64,000 nucleotides of DNA from Euryodendron excelsum (Eukaryota; Streptophyta; Magnoliopsida; Ericales; Pentaphylacaceae): the NCBI GenBank assembly GCA_033060915.1, contig CM065396.1, forward strand, positions 1,749,501 to 1,813,500. Direction: 5' to 3'. The translations under genes were made by a program, and so were the position numbers. Below the pieces are notes generated by a model. The model saw only the letters and a list, made by a program, of their open reading frames with translations, had not been told where the DNA came from and made no database searches. Shown in pieces: positions 48,301 through 59,312 of this stretch. Each line of letters begins with the position of its first letter. The stretch's first letter is position 1.

Positions 48301-50935
48301 GGTAAGTTCTAACGAGAGAGTACAGTGTTTTTCTCACTTGTGTGTATATTCCTCAAGTGCAAAAAAATCTAGGTGTGACAGTCATCTTTGATTTTAATCA
48401 AGAGCTTTCATGCCATATAAATAGTTTTAAATGGAATAAGTAGCGATTTCTAGTTTATCCTCTTTGTTTCATACTCTTGTGGATGACAACTGCTTTTAGG
48501 GACCTTCCCCCAATTTGTGATGCCCTCAACTCAAAGGGAACAATAGCACAAGCACCATATTCAGTAGAAACAATCTTTGACTCCGAAAAGAGGGGAGAGA
48601 CAAAATAGGATGGTGCAAAGAGAGGGAAAATATAGAGGGGTGAGAGATGAAAGTCATATAGCTCGTTGAAGTCTGAGTCCCTCTAAAGGATGTTTTAGTA
48701 AAACAGCAAATAACTATTCCCTCAAAAGGAAGATTAGTGCACATTGGCAAGCCTGGGATGATTGAACCTTTGAAAAAAATTAGAAAAATCAAAAAGATTT
48801 TTAATAGTGTTTGTCCTACACGTGCACAATCACCAAGGCAAATATTCAATTATGAACAGATTGATGTGCATGCTTATTTGAGATTGAATCTTGTGTGCAT
48901 GATCACATGCATAAATATGAGTCAATAGTTTTAATGATCTTTACCATATTGGTGATTCATGTTCATCTTAATGCACACTTCTTGAGACTTCTGTCATGCC
49001 TCGATTTTTGACCAAGTCCTTTCGGCTTAGAAAAAACTACGGAACTCTGCCATTAGAACTCATCCTCCTAAAAAGACGAGTACGACTAGGTTTAAACTTG
49101 AAATTGATTTAATTAATGGCTTTTTTAGAAAAATAAGAGTCACCACCTAACTTAATTGAGGTGTTTTAGGTCACCTAGAACTAAGTATAATCCGAAGATT
49201 AAACTTAGGGTTTCAGAAAAGGGTTTTGGAAAACTTCCTCAAGAGAGGGTTTTTAAGAAAATAGGTTGTTTGGCAACCTTTGAAGAGTTTTAAGCCTTTT
49301 TTTTTTTAAATAACTCCATTTTGGTCTTTCAAAAAGAAAATTTATGGTCCGGGGGTTGGTTATGTGTAGGGAAGATATCTTAAGATCACTACCCTACCCT
49401 GCCTTTTCGGTACCTACATGTCTATTCACCATTTGTTCACTCACTAGAATAACTGATTACCATTATCCACTTTAGAGTTTTGAAAACGGGGTTTAGTTAT
49501 CGCTTTTTGGATGAATAATGTATGATGCATGTTTAGGAGAAAAATGTTTGAAAACGTGGAAGCTTTGAAGGATTTTTGAGACAAGGATCTTTAATTGATA
49601 GAGAGTTTTGAAAAAGGATTGAGATTGGAATAAGAGTTATGACCATACCATTCTAGGCTGCCAATGTATCTTATTTGGTGAGAATCAGGTCATTGGTAGT
49701 TTGGGCAAGAGTCCGATGAAAAATAGGCGCATTGGGGTCTTTAGAAAGTTTTGAAGACACTTTGAGGTCTTTGGAAAGATTTGAAGACACTTTGTGGTCT
49801 TTGAGAAAAGAGAACTTGAGAATTTTGATTTGAAATCAGATGTTGGAGCCTTTTTGGAATAGAACTTGAAGGTTTTTGAAAGTGTACTTGAAATGGGACT
49901 TTGAAGTGTTTCGAAATGTTTTTGAAACAACTCGAGGGAGTTTTGTAAGTGCTTTGAAATAACTCAAAAGAGTTTTGAAAATGTTTTGAAGTCTTGTTTT
50001 GAAAACGTTGGAGGTATGACTTGGGAGTGTTTTAGTAAATTGGTTTTTGAAAAGTTTTTTAAAGTGGTTTTTGAAAACGCCTAGGACTTTAGAACTTTAT
50101 TATGGACAACCTTGAAAGTTGAACTTAATGTAACACCATCCCTTGGAATCCCTAACCATAAAAGGGATAGGGACACCTTAGGATTGTGAGTTCTTCAAAA
50201 CTTTTTTGAAAATAATTTAAAGATAGAGTGCAGGAGTATTTGAAAAGGTTATGAAGTTGGTTTTGAAATCTCAAGAGAGTATAAAGTTTTGGAAAAATGA
50301 GTTATGAGAATAGTTTTAAATTGAGAGATCATTTAAAAGGGATCCATGAGTTGGAACTTTGAAGTATACTAACCTAGTTTGGGTTGGCCTAAGGTTAAGG
50401 GTGACCTAAGGTGAACTAAATTGGGTTCAGCCTAAGGTTAATGTGACCTAGGGTTAGCTAACTTGGGTTAGATTAACCTTGGGTTAGACAACTAAGGTCA
50501 AGTTAGCTTAGGGTTGGATAACTAGGGTCAAGTTTTCCTCTAGGCATGAGCTAAAAGCTCTCTTGTCTCAAGCATGCAAGAATGGGGGGTTGAAGATGGG
50601 GATTAAAATAGAGAATAGCCTAAGTATGCTAGAAGGGAGAAGAGAGGAGTGGGAAAAGACAAAAATATAAAAAGAAATACCACATTTTGCCTTCAAACAC
50701 TCTCAAACTTCATTAGATGCTTGGACTTGATCTTGGATGGACTTGGAAGGGGATGGGATAAGGTCTTCTATGACAGGGATGGCATTGTAGGTGAGGTGTA
50801 TGGGCTAGAGTGAAGTGGAATACAACCTAAGTGTTTGGAGGGGAGAGATAGATGGAGGTTTTTAGATTTCTAGAGTTATTTGTGTAGAGTTTTGTTATAA
50901 TTTTTTATTCTTGAATATGCAAAAGGGAAGGCCTA

Positions 50936-50943
50936 TATTTATA
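50936..50943 (-). promoter_or_regulatory. TATA box of solo LTR D
   Basis: TATAAATA on the minus strand, with the paired hairpins at 50964-51018 upstream in that sense. Confidence 0.55.
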
Positions 50944-50963
50944 ATCACTTCTGGAGAGGCCTA

Positions 50964-51018
50964 GCACATGTGGTACATGTGCCTGGGCAAAATTTTCCCT
51001 AGCGCATGTAGCACATGC
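50964..51018 (-). promoter_or_regulatory. Paired GCACATGT hairpins upstream of the TATA box
   Basis: The first is GCACATGT, loop GGT, ACATGTGC (50964-50982), a perfect stem. The second is GCATGT, loop AGC, ACATGC (51004-51018), also perfect. Position and pairing match the GGCGCC hairpins of the other subfamily, with a different sequence. Confidence 0.6.
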
Positions 51019-53809
51019 TCCAGTATTATTCCATTGGCAGAACGCCATGTGGCACCCATTGTACTAGCTAAATCTTAAGGGCTAAGCAAATTTTGATCGA
51101 TCTGATCAAAATCTAGGCGCATGTAGCATACGCTCCATCGTCGGGAGTGTTCATTTAAACTTTGTCTCTATAATTATGCTAATTGGGAAGGTTTCGAAGG
51201 AATCGGTTGCATCCACGGTGTTCTCCTAGGGTTTCTCATGAACTTCTAAGTTTTTGAAAAGTCTGAACAGTGCTCAGAAGTGTGAGATATTGTATCGGGA
51301 AGTGTGCATCAAATCGCATTCTTGCAGAGCGTCTGTCATACGCTTCGTGGGGGTTCAAAAGTAACCGTTTGTGTGCCACATGATCGACGCCTCCAGCAAG
51401 CAATCTCTCTGATCGGACCGTATCGATGCAAAGTACTCTGAAATTATTTTCAAAAATTTCCTAATTTACACATTTCTCAAGTCTTTTGACGGTGTATTCT
51501 AATCAGGGAATCAGAGAAAAAGTCAATCTTGGTAGAGCGTCTGTGGGACGCTTTAGGGGGACTTTCATTGAGTTGAGAGTGTTTAGTGTTGTAAGGTCCT
51601 CCTTTGGTTAAACAGGGGTGTATGACAAGACCCACCGTTCAATATTCTGGGACCGGTGTAGTTTCGGGGCACGTTTGGGTCGTTAAGAGCAGAATGGTCA
51701 TTTTGATCGAGTTTGGTTGAAAAGGTCAAGCATGGACCGAAGTGTTATGTTAAGCATGCCGAGTCATCCAGGGATGATCCTAGAAGAATTTTTCACTGTT
51801 TGGTGAGATTCATGCTGTGTTAGGGCATTCAGGGGTAAAATGGTCATTTTGACCGAAGTTAGCCGAAACGAGATTGGAGATGGATAGAATGGCATGTTGA
51901 GGACGCCTAACTATTTAGGAGCACTTTGGAAAGGTGGACTTACTGTCTTGAGTGATTTTGAACTTTCTCAAGACGTGCCTGGGGGCCCAAGGGGCAAGTT
52001 TGGTCATTGGGCCTTTATTGGGCCCGATGGCCGCGAGAGGCAGTTGACTGATTGAATAGGGGTCTGAAAGTGGATTTGGGCTTGAATGTGCCTACAGAGT
52101 TTTGCAAGGTAGTTCGGTTAGTCTGGATATTTCCGAGTGGGCAAAAATGGGGTGCTTACAACTTCCTTAGAATCTGGAATCCACCTTTATGATCTATTTT
52201 AGTTAGTTCCACCATTCTGTAAGTATTTACAGAATTTCTCACACCCAAATTGACCTTTTATTGATTCCCTCTCCCATCACTTAAGAAAAGGGCTACCAGT
52301 GAGTTTGAGTGTAGTTGCCATTATTATGTGACAAGAGGAGAATGCTACCTACTCATGTGTGTAAAAGTCGCTATACCTTTACGTTTCAGTATTTCCGTCA
52401 CTGGAGAGATATAGTTGGAATTCTATAAAATAAAAAAAATAAAAAAATCAGTCAAGAGTATAGGATGAGGCAAGTTTGACTTCTAGGTGTGTTGATCTGC
52501 AAGCCATTAGACATGGTACGCCATCCTAGATTACGCCTAGGGTCCATATTCTCATTAATCTCAGTGAAGTTCACGCTTGCACCACTACATTGTCACTGAC
52601 ATGGTCTTGATAATCTCACAACCAACTGTGCGCATTTTGTGTGGTTTTATGCATATATGATATTGATCTTTTCAAGCTAGGTCATATCATGATATTCATG
52701 AATCTATATTTGCCCTACATTGATTGATCATGTCTTTATAAGACTCCTATAATTTGAAAAGTTCAATGGTTCTACAAAATATTTGCCCTACATTGATTGA
52801 ATCTCTTAGAATAGGGTAAGTGCTATCACAACCTGACAAGAAAATGGCTGAACTAGAAAGGGGAAGCCCAAGAGAAGAACATAAGTTCAAAAGATTGCCT
52901 GATTCTGGGCTGAACATAAACCTTGGGGTAACCTTCGGGGTATGCATACATTTTTCATTCACGTATAAAACATGTGCATTTTATCAAAATAGAATTGTCA
53001 TAAATAAACTGTTTTTGCACAAAACTCTCTCTATGTCTCTCTCTCTCTCTCAAACAAAAAACAAGGAATGGCAAAAAGGAATTGAAGTCACCCAGCAACC
53101 AACTAAGCAAGCTCAAGTAATCTCCAGCACCAGCACACGCCTCAAAAAGCCAAGATTTCCATCTATAGCAGATAAGAAACAAAGAATAGGACAACGACCC
53201 ACCCTAAACCTCCCAATTAACCTTTTTCAAACCATGAAAACTAGGGCAACACTACACCCTGCACCTCCCTTCCAAACCAGTTGATCCATTCAAAACAAAC
53301 CACCCAAAAATGTTCGACCTTCCAGATATCACAAACTTTTCAAAAGAGACCTCACTACCTCCAAAAATCAACTCAAGATGTTCAACTTCAGAGAAGCAAA
53401 ATCTCTCTAGAGACATGTGAACAAGAATCATGTCATGCAAAACAAGAGAGGAACTGGACAATCAAATAACACCAAACCTTCCAACCTTAAGAGATCTCAA
53501 GCAAAGACAGACAAATGTAATCTCCTTCAAACTTCAAGGCAAAAAATCACAAACACAAAACAATCTCATGTGGCATCCCGTGCTCATGGCAAAGGTACAA
53601 CTCCTACCAAATCAAGTCAAAATCTTTCAACAGTGAAAGCTCTTGCTTCCTTCCAATTTCAAAAAAAAATTCAAAAAAATTTCAAAAAGCTTTGAAAATT
53701 ATCTCTACAAAAAAGTTTCAACTTCAAGAAGGTAAAAGCTAATTTCTTCAAACAGCTCTAAGCATCTAGTCTTGAGTCAAAACAGCTCTAAGCATCTAGT
53801 CTAGACATT

Positions 53810-54340
53810 TTGTCCAAGTTTCAAGCCAAAACGAATTTCTTACACGTTTTACTTTAAAAAAATTTCAGTTTTGAGTCAAAATGAATGTTCTATACATTTT
53901 TGTCTAAATTTCAAGTCAAAACGAATTTTCTACATATTTTGCTACACAAAATGAATTTTCTACACATTTTGTCCAAATTTCAGACCAAAACGAATTTTCT
54001 ACACATTTTGCCACACAAAATGAATTTTCTACATATTTTGTCCAAGTTTCAAGTCAAAACAAATTTCCTACACATTTTACTTTTAGAAATTTTCATATTT
54101 TGTCCAAGTTTCGTGTCGAAAAGAATTTTCTACAAGTTTTGCTGCACAAAATGAATTTCCTACATATTTTGTCCAAATTTCAACTCAAAATGAACTTTTT
54201 ACACATTTTGCTACACAAAATGAAATTCCTACACATTTTGTCCAAGCTTTAAGTAAAGATGAATTTTCTACAAGTTTCATTACACAAAATGAATTTTCTA
54301 CATATTTTGTTTAAGTTTCAAATCAAAATAGATTTTCTAA
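53810..54340 (+). repeat. About 45-55-bp tandem repeats (TTTTGTCCAAGTTTCAAGTC type)
   Basis: Eight or more units alternate ACAAAATGAATTTTCTACA with CATTTTGTCCAAGTTTCA. They are the reverse complement of the 27770-28010 repeats. Confidence 0.85.
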
Positions 54341-54785
54341 CATTTTCCTCAAAAAGTTTCACAATTTCGGTTTTCTAACTTTTTCCTTCAAAAAGTTTGT
54401 TTCAAATCAATCTAGGTTTTCTAAACTTTTTTCTTCAAAAAGTTTGTTTCAAATCAATTTCTTTTTTCTAAACTTTTTCCTTCAAAAAGTTTCAATTCAA
54501 ATTAAATCCCGGTTTTCTAAAGCTTTTTCCTTCAAAAAGTTTTATTCCAAATCAATTTCTAGGTTTTCCAAACTTTTTCCTTCAAAACTTTTCAACTCAA
54601 AATTAATTTTCCGGTTTTCTAAAACTTTTTCCTTCAAAAAGTTTCATTCTAAATCAATTTTTAAGTTTTCCAAACGTTTTCCTTTAAAAGGTTTCAACTC
54701 AAAATCGATTTTCCAATTTTCTAAAACTTTTTCCTTAAGAAAGTTTCATTCCAAATCAATTTCCTTCAAAAAGTTTCATTTTCAG
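54340..54785 (+). repeat. About 55-bp tandem repeats (TTTTCCTTCAAAAAGTTTCA type)
   Basis: Seven to eight units of CTAAACTTTTTCCTTCAAAA with AGTTTCATTCCAAATCAATT. They are related to the repeats at about 26440-26700 on the opposite strand. Confidence 0.85.
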
Positions 54786-54889
54786 ACATTAGCCTTGGAC
54801 CTCTCCAAAGGAGTGTGATTCCACTAGATGGAATGTCGGATCAAAAAGTATCAATATTCAGACATCAACCTTGAATCTCCCCAAAGGAG

Positions 54890-57177
54890 TGTCTTTGGAA
54901 ACCCTAACTTTGTCTCCTAACTTTCATTCTTGCACCCTTATATTCAATGCATCAAAATGGTTTTCAAAATTCTTGTTGCATTATGTTTTAAAAAATTGCA
55001 TAACTCTTTCGAGTTGTTTTCAAAAAGGTGTCACATCCAGTGACAAGTTTTCTTACATGAAAATGACAAAATCTTTCACATAAAATCATAAGATTTTTCA
55101 AATCCAATCTTACCATTTTCTATTTTAAATCAAATCAAATCTTCCATTTTAGAAACAAAATCAAATCTTCCATTTTTTAAAACGAAATCAAATCTTTTCA
55201 TTTTGGAAATAAAATAAAATTTTTCATTTTTTTAACTTCAAATCAAATGTTTCCTTTTTCAACATAAAATCATATCCCTACTTTTTCGCATAAAATCATA
55301 GATTATTCAAAGTTTCCTTTTCAAGTGCATGCACCTAGCTTCCTCCCCAAGTCATTTCCAAATCCTAGGTTGCCTAAACCCTAAGTTGTCTAACCTTAGG
55401 TCAACCCTACCCTAGGTCAACCAAACCTTAAGTGGTCCATCCCTAGGTCTACCAAACACTAGTTTGCCTAACCTAGGTCACCTAAACCCTAGTTGGTCAA
55501 CCTAACTCTAGTTTGTCCAACCCTAGGTCACCTAAACCCTAGTTGGGCAACCTAATCCTAGTTTATCCAAGCTTAAGTCAACCTAACCTTAGTTTCTCCA
55601 ACCCTAGGTCAACCTAACCCTTGGTTATCTTAACCCTAGTTTACCCAACCAAGGTTAGGTGGCTTCAAGACTCCAACTCTAAACCTCTTTTTAAACCAAT
55701 TTTTTTAATTTTTTCAAAATATGTTTTGAAAAACCTCTCACGTCTTTGACTTATCACAAAACCCTAAATCCAAAAGTCTTTTCAAAATTGCATGTACTCC
55801 ACTAAAATGTTTTCAAAAGCTCTCTCGAACTTGTCTCAATCCAAAATCGCTAGACACTTGCCATTTTTCAAAGAACTACTTTAAAAAATAATTTAAAAAA
55901 CTCACAACCCTAAGGTGATCCCAACTCTTTCATGGTTAGGGTTTTCTAAGGAAAGTGATACATCAAATGAAACCTATAAGGTTCATATTGGGATTCCAAA
56001 CCGTAAATATTTGTAAAACCTCTTTCCAAAAATTATTTTCAAACATCACACTCTTAAACCAATCCTAAGCCTTCCTATAGTTAGGGTTATTTAAGGCAAA
56101 GTGAGATATGCAAACAAGGGTTCCATAACCCTAAAGTCCAAAACCTATAAGGTTCATAAGGTACATAAAAACTATTTTCAAAAAAGTTTTCAAGACAAGT
56201 TCACAGGAGCTTTTCCAAATCCAAGCCCCACTTTCAAATCCCTAATCTAGTTTTCAATACTTCCAAAACACTATTGAGTTATGCTAAAAAATATTTCAAA
56301 ACACTTCAAATCTCATTTCAAAAGGACTTCCAAAAGCCTTTAAGTTCTATTTTAAACACACTAAAAAATTTGAATCCAAACTCTCTCGAGTTATTTTCAG
56401 ATTTTGCGTCAAAAACTCTCAAATTCTCTTTTTCAAAATAGGACCCTACTGAATATTCAAAACTTTTCAAAGGCCCCAGTGTGCCTATTTTCAATCGGAC
56501 CCTAAGTCCGAACTACGACTAACCTGATTCTTGCAAAATGAGATACGTAGGCAACCTTCATAGGTGCAGTCACAACTTCTATTTTCAAATCAAATCCCTT
56601 TTTCAAACTTCTCTTTTCAATCTCTAAAAATTCTCAAACTCTTTTCAAAACTTGCATCATGTATCATTCATTCCAAAAGTGATGATAAAATCATTTTTCA
56701 AAATCTTTTTTAAGTGGACATAATTAGATATTTAGTAACCGGAGATTCGAGTGAGTGACTACAGGGTGAATAGATATGCAGGTACCGTAAGGGCGGGGTA
56801 GGGTGATGATCTTAGGATATCTTCTCTACACGTAACCAAACCTCGGACCATAAATCTCTATTTCAGAAGGGTTTTAAACATTTTCAAAAGGTTCCAAATA
56901 GCCCTATTTTTCAAAACACCTCTTAATAGGACAATTTCAAATTATTTTCAAAAACTTAAGTTTGATCCTCGAATTATACTTAGTTTTAGGTAACCTTACA
57001 CACCTTTAACCATTTTAGGTGGCGACTCCAAATATTTTTCAAAAAAACCCTTAATCAAATCAATTTCAACTTCAAACCCTATCGCACTCGTCCTCTAAGG
57101 AGAGTGAGTTCTAACAGAAAGTATATCGGGTTTTGTTCGAGTCAAGACTTAAACTTGGGGCAAAAACTGGGTCGCGA
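54890..57177 (+). repeat. Truncated 3' LTR of the outer element
   Basis: From about 54895 it aligns with 38225-40592 of the 5' LTR. It ends GGGTCGCGA, where the 5' LTR has GGCACGACA. The first 2.1 kb, including U3 modules, hairpins and TATA box, are missing, so this end lacks the promoter. Confidence 0.8.
55360..55660 (+). repeat. CCCTAA/CCCTAG minisatellite in the truncated 3' LTR
   Basis: Same array as at 38680-38960 but longer by about two units (extra CAACCTAACCCTTGG and CCAACCCTAGGTCA units near 55580-55640). The array length changed after the two LTRs separated. Confidence 0.8.
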
Positions 57178-58645
57178 GTTGGTGTAAATACCTCTATACT
57201 ATATGTTTGTTAAAGTAATGATGTACAAAGTAAAATATCTCACATATACTCATTATTATGAAAAACCGCATTAAACAACAATAAAGAGCTTAGCATAGTC
57301 TCATGAAAAGAATGCTATCACCAAGAAAATAATATAATCATCATATCAATCATCTCACTTCATTCACTTCCATATATGAATCACAATCATCTTAAGATCA
57401 AATAGGACTTTCGTTAGGTTGTAACTTTGACCAAGAGGTATAAGGTAGGAAAGGAAATGATAAATAGTTCAAAACATATGTGATCAAAGTATGTAATGAT
57501 TAATAAGTACACACTCTCAATTCCCCAATTTTCATTGATGTTTTCTCTCTCTTTTTTTCTTTCTCTTTTCTCTCTTTTTCTTGTCTTCAAGCATATAACC
57601 TCTTTATTTCTTCTTTTTTTCCCACTTCCCTTTTTTTTTCTTTCTTTGTCAGTTGCTTTTTCTCATCACATCACAAACACATCTCACTTCTTTCAATTCA
57701 ACTCTCACAAGTAAAAATACTTTTGTTATCATATTACGAAAAATACTTTAACAATGGTATATTTAACAAAGATCGCCTCAAACACATAGGTTGAAGAATG
57801 GTACCAAGGGAACAATATCAACTATAAAATATGTAGCTCAAAATAGGAAAGATGGCCTAGTATCATCTCTTAGGATTCATGTGATTCTTCTATTTCCATG
57901 AACAAAAGGGAATCGCAATATAACAATCACTTCATAATCTTAGCAATAACCAAAACAAAAATAATGAGACTATTCATCAAAACAAAACTGAATGAAAATG
58001 TTCATGAAGAATAAATGCATTAAACTCTCCAGAGAAAAGAATGGCTCTAAACCTTATAAGGGTCAAAAGCCTCCACTAAATTCTTGAAGAATTCAAATCA
58101 TATACACTCTTCAACTAAACTTCATATATACATGGCTGTTGTGAATGTCCAAAGATGAGTTTCAAACAATCATGAAACTTTTTAGCAACATAATAAAATA
58201 AGAAACTACTCCTAACCAAATCAAAGTATCCAAATCACATGTTAAAACATCTCTTCCTTCTAAGCAATGAATAATTGAAACATCATCCAAAGAAATCCAA
58301 GGAATGAAATTAATTTATTTATAAGTTTTTTAAAAAAATCAATTTTTATGATTTTTTTCAAAACAAAAATTTTTCAAAAAAAAAAAAAAAAACTAACCTA
58401 AGGTGACAACGTTACACTCCCGAACTTAAATAAAACATTGTCCTCAATGTTACAAATATAACAATAAAGCGCAAGAAAGTAAGGTGTAAAAGTTATCCTA
58501 AAAGAAGAAAAATCCTCTAAAACCTAGAAACTTGAAAAAACAGGTTAAAACAACAAAAAAGAAAAAGCAAAAGTATACAAATAACATACACTAATGTACA
58601 CTAATAGACAAAAATATAGTTAGGTAGAGATCACCCCACACCACT
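57178..58645 (-). other. Internal spacer of the Athila-like element, no gene
   Basis: In element sense it contains the GTAACATTGAGGACAATG polypurine-like motif, T/C-rich tracts opposite 57540-57660, and a CATGAGACTATGC block matching 6338-6352 of the first Athila element. It joins 19832 once the outer giant-LTR element is removed. Confidence 0.65.
58411..58453 (-). promoter_or_regulatory. Upstream polypurine-tract-like motif, Athila-like element
   Basis: In element sense ATTGAGGACAATG ... TTAAGTTCGGGAGTG. It is the homologue of the motif at 5073-5110 and stands in the same place relative to the spacer. Confidence 0.55.
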
Positions 58646-59312
58646 TCATGGATGCTTACTTACGTGTAGTTGTCTACCATTCACTATTAGTAATGAGTTC
58701 AATATCAAAGAATATGCGTGTGTAAAAATACCATTGAACCCAAAATTGTGCGAGGCAATCATGTAAGTTTTGAAAGAATAAAGCAAGAAAAGAGTACCAG
58801 GCATGATAGTGATAGAAAGACTCAATCTATATTGAAGAGGAATATGGGAGAGTAATGTTGGATCACTATATTTAAATGTTTCAACTGGCTCTTCTTCTCT
58901 CTCACTCTCCATTATTCCTTTCTCCTTCGCCTCTTCTTTAGGTACTACTTTCATTAGTTCAAACACCTTGGGAAGGATGGTTACCTCTTCTTTATCCTTA
59001 TCCACGTCCTCATCTACCCTCGGAACTTCTTTCCTTAGTTCAGACACCATGGCAATGATGATTTCTTCTATAATTGTCTCCCTCCTAGGGTTAGTGATGG
59101 ATTGGTCTTGGTTATTGCGGGGAGAAAGGTTTAAGTTAGTTTCAGCCTCTTGTTTGTGATATTCAAGATTGGGTTGTAATTGGGCTGAAAATTCATCATC
59201 CTTTTGAACAACCAAGATTGGTGTAAAAAGAGTCAATTGACTCTTTATTTCATTAGCGGCTCTCTCCCATCATTGTTCTCAAGCGCTAGCCCATTGTTTT
59301 AGAGTTTCATCA
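58646..59312 (-). pseudogene. Unrecognised 196-codon ORF plus broken N-terminal extension
   Basis: The open frame is 59236-58646. The reading extends to the LTR junction near 59312 with two stops (about 59285 and 59276). The protein is rich in Glu, Lys and Val, with many charged residues at 40-110 and a hydrophobic stretch at about 140-165. It begins with TTG, so the shown start is arbitrary. It occupies the place where gag-pol would be in an Athila element. It may be the C-terminal part of a degenerate gag-linker or a sequence unique to the non-autonomous family. I do not recognise it. Confidence 0.4.

Larger units (their letters stand above)
43692..48380 (+). repeat. Solo giant LTR, + strand, TSD GTCAT
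   Basis: It starts TGTAAGCACCCCATTTTTGA and ends AGGTGTGACA, 4.69 kb. It is flanked by a perfect GTCAT duplication (43687-43691 and 48381-48385). Neither a primer binding site nor a polypurine tract adjoins it, so it is a solo LTR inserted in the internal region of the outer element, not that element's own 3' LTR. The CCTAATTCGAAACCTTT motif is repeated near 47220-47350. Confidence 0.88.
48992..52160 (-). repeat. Shorter solo LTR D, TSD ACTTC
   Basis: The + strand starts TGTCATGCCTCG and ends GGGGTGCTTACA, 3.17 kb. It is flanked by a perfect ACTTC duplication (48987-48991 and 52161-52165). It has fewer U3 modules than the other copies. It shares GCACATGT-type promoter motifs and GAGCGTCTG blocks with solo LTR A, so the two form a subfamily. 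Confidence 0.88.
48386..54890 (+). other. Internal region of the outer element, 3' part, no gene
   Basis: Excluding the solo LTR at 48992-52160, about 3.3 kb that continues from 43691. The part near 48440-48540 aligns with the reverse complement of about 30790-30900 in the minus-strand element. The open frames at 52820-53284 and 53281-53695 have no recognised domain and no counterpart with the same reading. Junction at about 54890: the sequence passes directly into mid-LTR, so the polypurine tract and the LTR start are deleted. Confidence 0.65.
19833..57177 (+). mobile_element. Outer giant-LTR element (Tat/Ogre-like, gag only), with nested insertions
   Basis: The 5' LTR is 19833-21477 plus 37784-40592, followed by a primer binding site at 40595 and a degenerate gag at 42160-43570. 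Internal sequence continues at 48386-48991 and 52166-54890. The end is a truncated 3' LTR at about 54890-57177. Three members of the same family lie inside it. Without them it is about 13 kb. No protease, RT or integrase is present. The polypurine tract and the first half of the 3' LTR are deleted. It sits in the spacer of the Athila-like element. The left flanking pentamer is AAGTG, and no match is found on the right because the end is damaged. Confidence 0.75.

Noticed and set aside
43692..48380. Reading this as the 3' LTR of an LTR-gag-LTR element starting at 19833
   Set aside because: It has its own GTCAT target duplication, and no polypurine tract precedes it.
52820..53695. Host gene from the 154- and 92-codon ORFs
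   Set aside because: No domain is recognised, the frames overlap each other, and they lie in the non-coding internal region of the outer element.
53810..54785. CRISPR-like array
   Set aside because: Units are imperfect, contiguous and AT-rich, without unique spacers, in plant retrotransposon DNA.
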